Origin: JAZFYD01 sp036443405
GTDB lineage: Bacteria; Planctomycetota; PLA2
DNA: 64,000 bases
Direction of reading: 5' to 3'
NCBI GenBank assembly: GCA_036443405.1
Contig: JAZFYD010000249.1
Span: 3,749-67,748 of the forward strand
Each line of letters starts with the position of its first letter. Positions within the stretch are counted from its first letter, which is position 1. Shown here piece after piece: positions 1-7,475 of this stretch. The position numbers and the translations under genes were made by a program. The notes below the pieces were generated by a model, which saw only the letters and a program-made list of their open reading frames with translations, did not search any database and was not told the DNA's origin.

Positions 1-275
1 GCGTTGGAGCGATGGTCCGGTTGCCCCTGTGACGCGCGGGTACGGCGGTAACCGAGTGCGCGCCGTGCCGCGCGGTGTTCCGGTTGGCGATCCAGCACCA
101 CGCGAAAGTGGTAGGCCGCGCGCTCGGGTTGTTCGCTCATTTTCGAACGCAGCCCAAGCCGGAAGTGTTCGTTCGTTTTCGGTGTTTCGGCGCCTGCGTC
201 ATCCGCGCGCGCCGCGATGTCGAGAGCGGCGAGCGCAAGAAGCAAAAGCGCGGGTGTCGTGATTCGTGTGCCCAT
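1..275 (-). CDS. Secreted TPR-like protein, N-terminal part (runs off left edge)
   Basis: An open frame of 91 codons with no stop continues past the left end of the window. It begins at an ATG and the first residues form a classic signal peptide: MGTRITT, then a Leu/Ala-rich stretch ending near ARADDAG. After a short linker comes a helical segment reading FRLGLRSKMSEQPERAAYHF and then VVLDRQPEHRAARRALGY, whose spacing of small, aromatic and Pro residues resembles a tetratricopeptide repeat. The function cannot be named. The upstream side (to the right) carries the tRNA on the same strand. The Shine-Dalgarno is weak. A spurious frame is possible, but signal peptide and helix repeat together make a real gene more likely than not. 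Confidence 0.55.
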   Translation of the reverse strand, partial: MGTRITTPALLLLALAALDIAARADDAGAETPKTNEHFRLGLRSKMSEQPERAAYHFRVVLDRQPEHRAARRALGYRRTRASQGQPDHRSN

Positions 276-339
276 GCAGATGAAAACGCACCGCGAGACG
301 CGCTTGCCCACAAACATCCAAATCCATCAAGGGGAAACC

Positions 340-413
340 TAGGGCCGGCAGGACTCGAACCTGCAACCAACGAATTATGAGTTCGCTGCTCTAACCGATT
401 GAGCTACGGCCCC
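340..413 (-). tRNA. tRNA with CAU anticodon (Met, or Ile2)
   Basis: The minus strand folds as a full cloverleaf: acceptor GGGGCCG paired with CGGCCCT (the first pair is G-U), D arm GCTC/GAGC, anticodon stem GCGAA/TTCGT around loop CTCATAA, and T arm GCAGG/CCTGC around TTCGAGT. The discriminator base is A and CCA is not encoded. The anticodon is CAU. An elongator Met tRNA is the simplest reading; a lysidine-modified Ile2 tRNA has the same loop and cannot be excluded. A degraded copy of the 5' half lies near 31.6 kb on the same strand. Confidence 0.93.
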
Positions 414-796
414 GAAGCGGCGACAGTCTACCGCTTGTGTTTGGTGTCGAGGGAGTTAGGGCGTCTACGGCGACCGCCTGCGCGAAGAACCAGCGGTGAC
501 TCTCCGGGTCCTCCGCGCGCACCCTTAGTTCGCCCAGACGCCGCCGAGGATCGTGCCCACGATGGACAAAAGCAGCGCGAACAGCACCACGCCGTACGTC
601 ATCCTGGCGATGTCGCGGTAAAGCGCCTTGTCGCCGCTGCGCCACCCGAGCGCGCGCGAGGACCAAGTGTCGTGCCCTCATGCGCGCCCATTCCATCGGA
701 AAACATGCGTATTCGCCGGGATTATTGCGGAGCCGGCGAGCGCCGTTCGGTAATCTGAGCCGCGGCCTGATGCAACACAAGCCAGGAGAGTGACGT
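414..796. other. Gap upstream of the cytochrome operon
   Basis: No convincing gene fills this 383-base stretch. It holds one short minus-strand frame with a membrane segment (listed separately) and must hold the promoter of the cytochrome operon; a TAATCT at 751-756 is a possible -10 element, but no well-spaced -35 was found. The operon's Shine-Dalgarno AGGAG lies at 784-788. Confidence 0.5.
525..602 (-). CDS. Possible 25-residue single-TM peptide or gene remnant
   Basis: A short ATG frame encodes MTYGVVLFALLL followed by SIVGTILGGVWAN and a TAA stop, essentially one membrane helix. The same frame stays open 25 codons further upstream (to 677) with a plausible soluble stretch (DTWSSRALGWRSGDKALYRD) but has no start codon there before a TGA. 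It could be a tiny membrane protein or the 3' remnant of a larger decayed gene. Confidence 0.22.
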   Translation of the reverse strand: MTYGVVLFALLLSIVGTILGGVWAN

Positions 797-1309
797 ATGC
801 GAAGTTTCCTGTTGGGTTTCGTTTTGTTCGGGGTGTTGCTCCTCATCGCCCTGTCCGTCCAAGGCGGTCCGGCGGAGGAGGGAGACCCGACCGCGGGCGC
901 CACCTACACCGGCGCCAGGAGCTGCACGAAGTGCCACTTGAAACAGTCGCGCAGTTGGAAAAAGACGAAGCACTCCAAGGCGTGGGTGGGGCTTCCCGAG
1001 AAGTACCACGATCCCGCGCAGAAGGACGACAAGGGGCGGGCTTGCATCTCCTGCCACACGACCGGCTACGGCGACGATCGCGGGGGCTTCCAAGACGCCA
1101 AAGCTTCCAAGCACCTCCTCGGAGTTGGCTGCGAGTCCTGCCATGGACCGGGGAGCAAGCACATCGAGGCGGGCAAGAAGCTCGTGGCGGAAAAGCGCAA
1201 GAAGTTCAACGAGGGCGAGCCGAGCTACACGATCCTGCACCCGAAGACCTGCTCGACGTGCCACAACCCGCACATCAGCTACAAGGCGAAATACGGGGAA
1301 GAGAAGTAG
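797..1309 (+). CDS. Tetraheme c-type cytochrome (cytochrome c554-like)
   Basis: A periplasmic electron carrier of 170 aa. Residues 1-22 form a signal peptide or signal anchor (MRSFLLGFVLFGVLLLIALS). Four CxxCH heme-attachment motifs follow: CTKCH near residue 43, CISCH near 83, CESCH near 112 and CSTCH near 152. The spacing, with a His-rich stretch after the first heme and CESCHGPGS after the third, recalls the cytochrome c554 / doubled-CxxCH families. The ATG is 8 bases after AGGAG. It is the first gene of the six-gene cytochrome operon and ends 3 bases before the next start, so a role in passing electrons between the inner-membrane fusion protein and the outer-membrane parts is inferred. 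Confidence 0.9.
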   Translation: MRSFLLGFVLFGVLLLIALSVQGGPAEEGDPTAGATYTGARSCTKCHLKQSRSWKKTKHSKAWVGLPEKYHDPAQKDDKGRACISCHTTGYGDDRGGFQDAKASKHLLGVGCESCHGPGSKHIEAGKKLVAEKRKKFNEGEPSYTILHPKTCSTCHNPHISYKAKYGEEK

Positions 1310-1312
1310 CTC

Positions 1313-3313
1313 GTGCCCGCTGCCGGGTGGTATCGGAGCCTTGTCGTCGTACTTCTTGTGTGCGCTGCAGCGCTGGGCAACGACGCCTGTCTGCGGTGCC
1401 ACGCCGACGCGGCGGAACTCGCCAAGCATCAGACGAAGAAAGGCCGTCCGGTCGAACCGCTGCTCGTGGACGGCGCGAAGTTCGCGCGTTCCGTGCATGC
1501 GAGCATCGACTGCGCGGACTGTCACGACGGCTACGACCGACATCCGCACCTGCGTGAGGCGGAGACCGTCGGCTGCGCGGAGTGCCATGAGGAGGCCGCC
1601 GACGTCTTCGCGAATTCCGTTCACGGCAAGGCCGGGAACGGCCGGGGCGACCTGCCGGTCAAATGCAGCTCCTGCCATGGCGCGCACGATGTCATGAAAC
1701 CCGGCGACCGGGAGTCGCGGCTGCACCCGCTCAATGCAATCCGAACGTGCAGCCGCTGTCACGGGGACGCGAAAGACCAGATCTCGGACCGTGAACTTCT
1801 GGCCCTCCCTTACACGGACGACATTCACGCGCGCGGAATCGTGAAGCGCGGACTCGCCGTCAGCGCGAGCTGCGTTTCCTGCCACGGAGGCCACGCGATC
1901 CGCGCCCAGGGCGACCCGGATTCGCAGGTCTCCCGGCTCAACGTCCAGAACACCTGCGGCAAATGCCACGTCGGCATCCAGGAGCGGTACGCGGGCAGCG
2001 TGCACTTCGACAAACTGCAGGAGGAAGGGCACACGGGGCCCTCCTGTAGCGACTGCCATCCGCCCCACGGCCTCAGGCGGGCGCGAAAGAACTTCAGCGT
2101 CGCCCCGGTGGCAACGTGCGGTCGGTGCCATGCGGAGCGATTGGGCACGTTCGAGCAGACCTACCACGGCAAGGTCTCCACGCTCGGCTTCGGCGAGAAG
2201 GTCGCAAACTGCGCCAGCTGCCACGGGACCCACGAAATCCGTGCGGCCGCGGATCCGAGTTCACGCGTTCACCCCGGCAACCTCGTGCAGACCTGCGGCG
2301 AGTGCCACGAGAACGCCCACTCCAGTTTCGTGCAGTATGACGTGCACGCGGACCCGACGGACGCGGAGAACTATCCAGCGTTGCACCTGATCGAGTCCGC
2401 CATGGTCTGGCTCCTGATCGGGACCTTCGGCTTCTTCGGCATCCACACACTGCTCTGGTTCGTGCGCTCCCTCGCCGCAGGCGAGCGGCCCTTGCGTAAC
2501 ACCAAGATCGGCTACGTACGCCGCTGGTCCAAGCTGTACGTGACGCTGCACGCGTTTTTCATGTCGGCGTTCCTACTGCTTGCGCTTACGGGACTGCCAC
2601 TCCACTTCTCCGACCGCGCGTGGGCAACGAGCATCATGGAGTTTTTCGGCGGGATCGTCGTGGCCGGCACGATCCACCGGCTCGCGGCGTTCACTCTGTT
2701 CGTCTGCTCGATCGTCTACCTGATCTACATCGTCAAGCTGATCCTGGCCAGCGGGTTGAAGGAGCTCCTGACCGGGCCGAGCACGATGCTGCCCCGCTGG
2801 AAGGACTTCCAGGACTTCTTCCAGAACCTGGGTTGGTTCCTGTTCTTGCGCCCCAAACCGCGTTTCGACAGGTGGACCTACTGGGAGAAGTTCCACTTCT
2901 GGGCAATCGTGTGGGGGATGATGGTCATCGGCGCCTCCGGCATTCTGCTCTGGTTCCCGGAGACCATGACGCGGATCGTGCCCGGCTGGATGCTCAATTT
3001 CGCGGTCGTCGTCCACGGCCACGAGGCGCTCATCGCGGTCGGGTTCAGCTTTACGGTCCACATGTATCAGTCGAACCTGCGCCCCGAGCGCTTCCCGCTC
3101 GAAACCTACGTCTTCACGGGGAGCATCACGGAAGAGACTTTCAAGGCGGAGCGACCGCTCGAATACGAGAGGCTGGTCAGCTCCGGAGCGTACGAAGAGC
3201 GGAAGGAAGAGCCGCCGGATCGCCGCACGATCTGGCGGGCTCGGCTCCTGGGGGCTCTGGTGATGATCGTGGGCATCGCGCTCACGCTCCTCATTCTGTT
3301 CATTAGGGAGTAG
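1313..3313 (+). CDS. CbcL-like fusion: 11-heme c-type domain plus membrane b-type cytochrome
   Basis: A 666-aa inner-membrane protein predicted to oxidise menaquinol and load electrons onto periplasmic hemes. After a GTG start and a hydrophobic signal (SLVVVLLVCAAALG) come eleven CxxCH motifs in the first half: CLRCH, CADCH, CAECH, CSSCH, CSRCH, CVSCH, CGKCH, CSDCH, CGRCH, CASCH, CGECH. The second half holds about six membrane helices with His residues placed as in the HydC/FdnI-type diheme cytochrome b family (for example GTIHRLAAF, FHFWAIVWG, VVVHGHEAL). This architecture matches CbcL of Geobacter, a c-/b-type quinol oxidase for extracellular respiration. It sits between the tetraheme cytochrome and the beta-barrel gene with 2-3 base gaps, so it is cotranscribed. 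The exact heme b ligands are inferred. Confidence 0.88.
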   Translation: MPAAGWYRSLVVVLLVCAAALGNDACLRCHADAAELAKHQTKKGRPVEPLLVDGAKFARSVHASIDCADCHDGYDRHPHLREAETVGCAECHEEAADVFANSVHGKAGNGRGDLPVKCSSCHGAHDVMKPGDRESRLHPLNAIRTCSRCHGDAKDQISDRELLALPYTDDIHARGIVKRGLAVSASCVSCHGGHAIRAQGDPDSQVSRLNVQNTCGKCHVGIQERYAGSVHFDKLQEEGHTGPSCSDCHPPHGLRRARKNFSVAPVATCGRCHAERLGTFEQTYHGKVSTLGFGEKVANCASCHGTHEIRAAADPSSRVHPGNLVQTCGECHENAHSSFVQYDVHADPTDAENYPALHLIESAMVWLLIGTFGFFGIHTLLWFVRSLAAGERPLRNTKIGYVRRWSKLYVTLHAFFMSAFLLLALTGLPLHFSDRAWATSIMEFFGGIVVAGTIHRLAAFTLFVCSIVYLIYIVKLILASGLKELLTGPSTMLPRWKDFQDFFQNLGWFLFLRPKPRFDRWTYWEKFHFWAIVWGMMVIGASGILLWFPETMTRIVPGWMLNFAVVVHGHEALIAVGFSFTVHMYQSNLRPERFPLETYVFTGSITEETFKAERPLEYERLVSSGAYEERKEEPPDRRTIWRARLLGALVMIVGIALTLLILFIRE

Positions 3314-3315
3314 GA

Positions 3316-4797
3316 ATGGCGCGCGTGCTGGCGTTCGTTCTCCTCGCTCTAGGCGGAAGTTGTTCTACGGCGTGGGCCCAGGACGACGCCCCGCAGGAGG
3401 AACCCGTGGACACCGAGACGCCGGCGACGGACGCCGCCGAGGTGGACACCGTCGAGGGCGTCTCCACCGAGGAAGAGCTGGCAGCGATGGAAACCGGGCG
3501 GGAGAAGGCACTCGAGTGGGAAGTCGAGGGCTACCTCAACAATCGCTGGCGGTACCAAAACGCGGACGGGGAGAACAAATTCATCTGGTTCTTGGATCTA
3601 GCAGCCGACTTCGTCCACAAGGGCGGCGACCTCCCTGGTCGCGTCCGTGTGAACGGGCGGCTCGTCGCGCAATCGGGATCCGACGTTGGCGATCTTCTGT
3701 ACAACACGTGGGACACGTTCAGCGGCGCGGTGAACGGCCGCCTTTACGAGCTGTACGTGCAAACCGAGTCCAAGGGCAACGTGAACGGGAGGCTCGGACG
3801 CATGTTCTACGAGGAAGGCACCTGGATGCACTTCGACGGCGGACGCCTTGACCTCGATCTGAAGGATACGTCGCCCGGACTGCAGGCCTACCTCGTCGGC
3901 GGCGTACCCGTCCGGTTTGGGGACAACAACAACCGCAACGGGAACTGGCTCGTCGGCGGCGTCTTCAAGGGCCAGATCGAGACCCCGCGGACGCGCTGGC
4001 GGCTCGAATATCTGCACATCTCCGAGGAGTTCGAGGGCATCAACGACCCCGTCGTCGATCCCGTCTCGCAGCCGGTCTCGCTGCCGGCGGAGCAGTTCGA
4101 CGACGACTGGATGGGAGCGACTATCTGGCACCGGACCGAAGACAAGCGGCTGAGCCTGTTCGGACGGCTCTCGACGCTCAACTGGCAGTTGAACGAACTC
4201 CACCTGCGCGGTCGCTGGCGCACCGACGACGGCAAGTGGACCGTGCTAGGGGAGTGGTATCAGATGTTCGAACGGCTCATTGACGTCGTGAACGACCTCA
4301 CGCCGTATGTGCCGATGCTCGGCTCCTACGAGCCCTTCGGACGCCTCACCGGCCGCGTCACCTACCGTGATCCGAAGTGGATCGCCCAAGCGGGCCTCTC
4401 CTACCGGACGCTGCTCGACGACGGCATCGAGAGCCTCTTCAACCACGAGTACGTCAACTACTACTTCACCTTCACGCGCCTCGATCTGGAGCAAGGCAAG
4501 CTCGACGCGACGTTCACGGCGACCGGCTACAGCACCGATCAGAACGAGACCCACGCCGTCGGCGGCAGCCTGGACTACCGGCTGCAAGTGGACTTGACGC
4601 TCAGCACGGGACTGGACTACTCCCTCTGGAAGTACGACTATTTCCGCGACACGGAGCACGAGGACGTCTGGTCCTTCTGGTTCCGTACACAGTGGAAGTT
4701 CAAGCAGAACACGACCGTGGAGGGCTTCGTTGAGATCGACGACGATCGGTTCGCGACCTATACTACTCTCGGCTTGCGGGTGACTTTGAGGTTCTGA
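3316..4797 (+). CDS. Outer-membrane beta-barrel protein, candidate porin of the cytochrome conduit
   Basis: A 493-aa exported protein with a signal peptide ending AWA-QDD, then an acidic low-complexity linker of about 50 residues (TETPATDAAEVDTVEG and onward), then a long run of alternating polar and aromatic residues typical of antiparallel beta strands. It ends LGLRVTLRF, with the C-terminal Phe expected for BAM recognition. No heme motif is present. Its stop overlaps the start of the 15-heme lipoprotein (TGATG). In porin-cytochrome systems a barrel of roughly this kind sheathes a multiheme wire across the outer membrane. I see no specific MtrB or OmpB motif, so the assignment as the conduit porin rests on context. 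Confidence 0.75.
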   Translation: MARVLAFVLLALGGSCSTAWAQDDAPQEEPVDTETPATDAAEVDTVEGVSTEEELAAMETGREKALEWEVEGYLNNRWRYQNADGENKFIWFLDLAADFVHKGGDLPGRVRVNGRLVAQSGSDVGDLLYNTWDTFSGAVNGRLYELYVQTESKGNVNGRLGRMFYEEGTWMHFDGGRLDLDLKDTSPGLQAYLVGGVPVRFGDNNNRNGNWLVGGVFKGQIETPRTRWRLEYLHISEEFEGINDPVVDPVSQPVSLPAEQFDDDWMGATIWHRTEDKRLSLFGRLSTLNWQLNELHLRGRWRTDDGKWTVLGEWYQMFERLIDVVNDLTPYVPMLGSYEPFGRLTGRVTYRDPKWIAQAGLSYRTLLDDGIESLFNHEYVNYYFTFTRLDLEQGKLDATFTATGYSTDQNETHAVGGSLDYRLQVDLTLSTGLDYSLWKYDYFRDTEHEDVWSFWFRTQWKFKQNTTVEGFVEIDDDRFATYTTLGLRVTLRF

Positions 4798-5948
4798 TGG
4801 AGCGGCTCCGCGTACTCCTCGCTCTTCTACTCGCGGTCGCCGCGTGCAACCGCCAGGCGAACCGCCCCGCGGCGGAGCCCGAGCCTCCGCGGCCGACGGT
4901 GAATCACGCACTGCATCTCTCCCGGGACCTGGTCTGCGCCGACTGCCACGACCCCGACGAGACCGGCACGCCGGTCATACCCGCGGCGGAGACCTGCTTC
5001 GAGTGCCATGAGGAGGATCTGACGGCCGAGAGCGAGGCCGTCCGCGCCTACTTCGACGCGGCGAAACAAGGCGACGGCGGCTACCGCTTCACGCGGCCGG
5101 CCTACTGGTACGACATCGTCGTGAACCACAAGTCCCACGGGAAGTCCGACGTCTCGTGCGCCGACTGCCACGGCGAACCGCTCGAGACGGCGTTCCCCCG
5201 CCCCGCGCCGCTGCCGCTGATGAACACCTGCATGGGCTGCCATACGCAGCGCGGCGCGAGCAACGCGTGCGCAACTTGCCATACCGAGACGAACCAGTCC
5301 AAGCGCCCGCCGAGCCACGACCGCGCGTTCAAGAACAACCACGGACATGCCGCGCCGCGGCTCTGGCGCAACGGCCGCGGAGAGAGCTGTGCGATCTGTC
5401 ACGAGGTTCCGCAGAACTGCAACTCCTGCCACAAGGCGGTGCAGCCGAAGTCGCACCGGACCCGCGCCTTCAAGAACACCCACGGTACGGACCTCGACTC
5501 GTGGGATTCGCCCTGGGACCAGGTCTCCTGCTCGTTGTGCCACGAGCGGCAGAGCTGCGTGCGCTGCCACCAGGTCGCGAAGCCGAAGTCGCACACGCGG
5601 CCCTTCGAGCGGCGGTTGCACGGCATCGCGGCGGAGATCGAGCGCGCGAGCTGCATGGTCTGCCACAAGCAGGACTCCTGCGTGCGCTGCCACCAGCAGC
5701 AAGAGCCGATCAGCCATCGCGGCCAGTGGGGCACCGGCCAGCAGTCGCACTGCATGGCGTGTCACGAGCCGCTGACCGCCACGGGTTGCTTTACCTGTCA
5801 CAAGCAGACCCTCGGCCATCTTCAGGCGACGCCGCTGCCCGCAGACCAGGTTCACAACACGTCCACGGATCCGAGCGGTTGCGAGCAATGTCATCTCGTC
5901 GTGCCCCATTTTGACAGCGGCGGACGGTGCCGGAGCTGCCACCGATGA
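4797..5948 (+). CDS. 15-heme c-type cytochrome lipoprotein
   Basis: A 383-aa lipoprotein: the signal ends LLAVAAC, a lipobox placing the lipidated Cys at residue 17. Fifteen CxxCH motifs are packed at about one per 25 residues: CADCH, CFECH, CADCH, CMGCH, CATCH, CAICH, CNSCH, CSLCH, CVRCH, CMVCH, CVRCH, CMACH, CFTCH, CEQCH, CRSCH. A repeated unit with CxxCH pairs and KSH[RT]R-[AP]F spacing is visible three times in the middle. The protein is almost nothing but heme sites, which suits a molecular wire threaded through or along the barrel encoded just upstream. Start is fixed by TGATG overlap with the barrel gene; the stop overlaps the next ATG. Confidence 0.9.
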   Translation: MERLRVLLALLLAVAACNRQANRPAAEPEPPRPTVNHALHLSRDLVCADCHDPDETGTPVIPAAETCFECHEEDLTAESEAVRAYFDAAKQGDGGYRFTRPAYWYDIVVNHKSHGKSDVSCADCHGEPLETAFPRPAPLPLMNTCMGCHTQRGASNACATCHTETNQSKRPPSHDRAFKNNHGHAAPRLWRNGRGESCAICHEVPQNCNSCHKAVQPKSHRTRAFKNTHGTDLDSWDSPWDQVSCSLCHERQSCVRCHQVAKPKSHTRPFERRLHGIAAEIERASCMVCHKQDSCVRCHQQQEPISHRGQWGTGQQSHCMACHEPLTATGCFTCHKQTLGHLQATPLPADQVHNTSTDPSGCEQCHLVVPHFDSGGRCRSCHR

Positions 5949-7462
5949 GAAACCGGCTGTTGTGCATCTGGCTAGGCGTCGCTCTGTGGGGCGCCGCCTG
6001 CTCGCATGACAATCCGGCGTTCCCGATCCTGCTCGACCCTACGCCCTTCGAGGCCCAGACCGAGGGCCGGATCGAGACCGACGCGTTCCGCGACACCGTG
6101 GATACGGGCAGCGCGACCCAGTTCGAGTGGACCGCGTCGGGCGCTGTCGGATTCGGCTGGACCCTCCAAACGCCCGACGGCTCCACGGCGGCGCTCGACA
6201 ATCCGTTCGCGGCGCAGCCGATGTTCGTTCCCGATGTCGACGGACGGTATCTGGTTTCCGCGGACATCACGTTCAGCGACGGCAGCTCGGCATCGGAGAC
6301 CCGGCGGATCACCGCAGGCACTTCCATCTCAGCCGCAGCCTGCACACCGTGCCACGTCGCGCGCGCCAACGATGTTGCGAACTCCGGCCACGCGAACTGC
6401 GAACGCTGCCATGGCCCGGGAAGCGAGCACAACAGCGACCCGCGCAACATCGCCAACTCGTTGCGGGCGGGCGTCTGCCAGGGTTGCCACCCCGGCTCGG
6501 CTACCCAGTGGAGGAACTCGCCCCACTCCGCCGAACCGTTCTCGTTCGTGCTGGCCCGCGAGGATTGCCAGAGGTGCCACACGGGCCGCGGATTCATCCG
6601 CGAGACGCGCGGCCAGGCGTTCGAGGCAGATCCGCCCGGCGCGGTCGGCGCGACCTGCGGCGCCTGCCACGAGCCTCACAGCAACCGGAACGAGCCCCGC
6701 CTACGCATCTTCGGCAACGTGCAACTCACGTCCCGAGGCGAATTCAACTTCGGGCGCGCCGCCGCTTGCGGCACGTGCCATCAGAGCACGGTCGCCGACC
6801 CGCTAGCGCACACGGCCACGAGCCACCGGTTCACGTTCGCGGTCCACGCCAACATGATCGCCACGCGCGGAGCCGTCGAGTACGGCATGAGCTTCTCCAG
6901 CTCGTTCCACGCAACGACGGTCATGCGGCTGCGCTCCTTCACGGGGGATCCGAACGATTCCGACACCCCGGATTCCTGCGTGATCTGCCACATGGCGCCG
7001 TCGGGCGCCTCCACGCGGCCGGACGAGATGGGCGAGCATGCGCTCGTGTTGCGGATCAACGCCGAGGAACTGGCCATCGGCAACTGCGACCGCTGCCACG
7101 CCGGGCTGAGCACCTTCGACCGGAACATCGGCAAGGACTATGACGGGGACGGCGTGGCGCGCGGCGTTCAGACCGAGGTGCGCAGCCTGATCGAGATCCT
7201 GTTCCAGGCGCTGCGGGCCGCGGACGTGAACAACGCGCTGGACCGGCCCGGCGGCGCGAATACGGAGGTCGACATCGATCCCGACCTCTCGCTGACGACG
7301 CCCGAACTGCGGCAGGCGGTCTGGAATTACAACTTCAACGTCAACGACGGGTCCGCGGGGATTCACAACACGAAGTACGCCGTACAGCTGCTCCAGCGCA
7401 CCTACTCACAGATCACCGGACGCGAGTTCGCGAACGACTTCCCGCTCGCGGATATTGAATGA
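5945..7462 (+). CDS. 8-heme c-type cytochrome lipoprotein with PKD/Ig-like N-terminal domain
   Basis: A 505-aa lipoprotein; the start is the ATG overlapping the previous stop (ATGA), not the in-frame ATG 18 bases upstream, because only this gives a clean signal (MRNRLLCIWLGVALWGAAC, lipidated Cys 19). Residues of about 35-125 look like a PKD or Ig-like fold (FEWTASGAVGFGWTLQTPDG). Eight CxxCH motifs follow: CTPCH, CERCH, CQGCH, CQRCH, CGACH, CGTCH, CVICH, CDRCH. After the last heme a C-terminal module contains an EF-hand-like DYDGDG loop and ends with WNYNFNVNDGSAGIHNTKYA, shared with the next gene. It is likely displayed on the cell surface as a terminal reductase or binding partner. Confidence 0.88.
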   Translation: MRNRLLCIWLGVALWGAACSHDNPAFPILLDPTPFEAQTEGRIETDAFRDTVDTGSATQFEWTASGAVGFGWTLQTPDGSTAALDNPFAAQPMFVPDVDGRYLVSADITFSDGSSASETRRITAGTSISAAACTPCHVARANDVANSGHANCERCHGPGSEHNSDPRNIANSLRAGVCQGCHPGSATQWRNSPHSAEPFSFVLAREDCQRCHTGRGFIRETRGQAFEADPPGAVGATCGACHEPHSNRNEPRLRIFGNVQLTSRGEFNFGRAAACGTCHQSTVADPLAHTATSHRFTFAVHANMIATRGAVEYGMSFSSSFHATTVMRLRSFTGDPNDSDTPDSCVICHMAPSGASTRPDEMGEHALVLRINAEELAIGNCDRCHAGLSTFDRNIGKDYDGDGVARGVQTEVRSLIEILFQALRAADVNNALDRPGGANTEVDIDPDLSLTTPELRQAVWNYNFNVNDGSAGIHNTKYAVQLLQRTYSQITGREFANDFPLADIE

Positions 7463-7475
7463 ACGGAGGGTGACC

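Noticed and set aside
29..380. Plus-strand frames of 77 and 101 codons near the left edge
   Set aside because: Arg/Pro-rich shadow frames that run across the tRNA and oppose the partial minus-strand gene, which has a proper signal peptide.
722..2233. Long minus-strand frame opposite the cytochrome genes
   Set aside because: No domain, odd composition rich in Val/Arg/Ala; a GC-driven shadow of the CxxCH-rich plus-strand genes.
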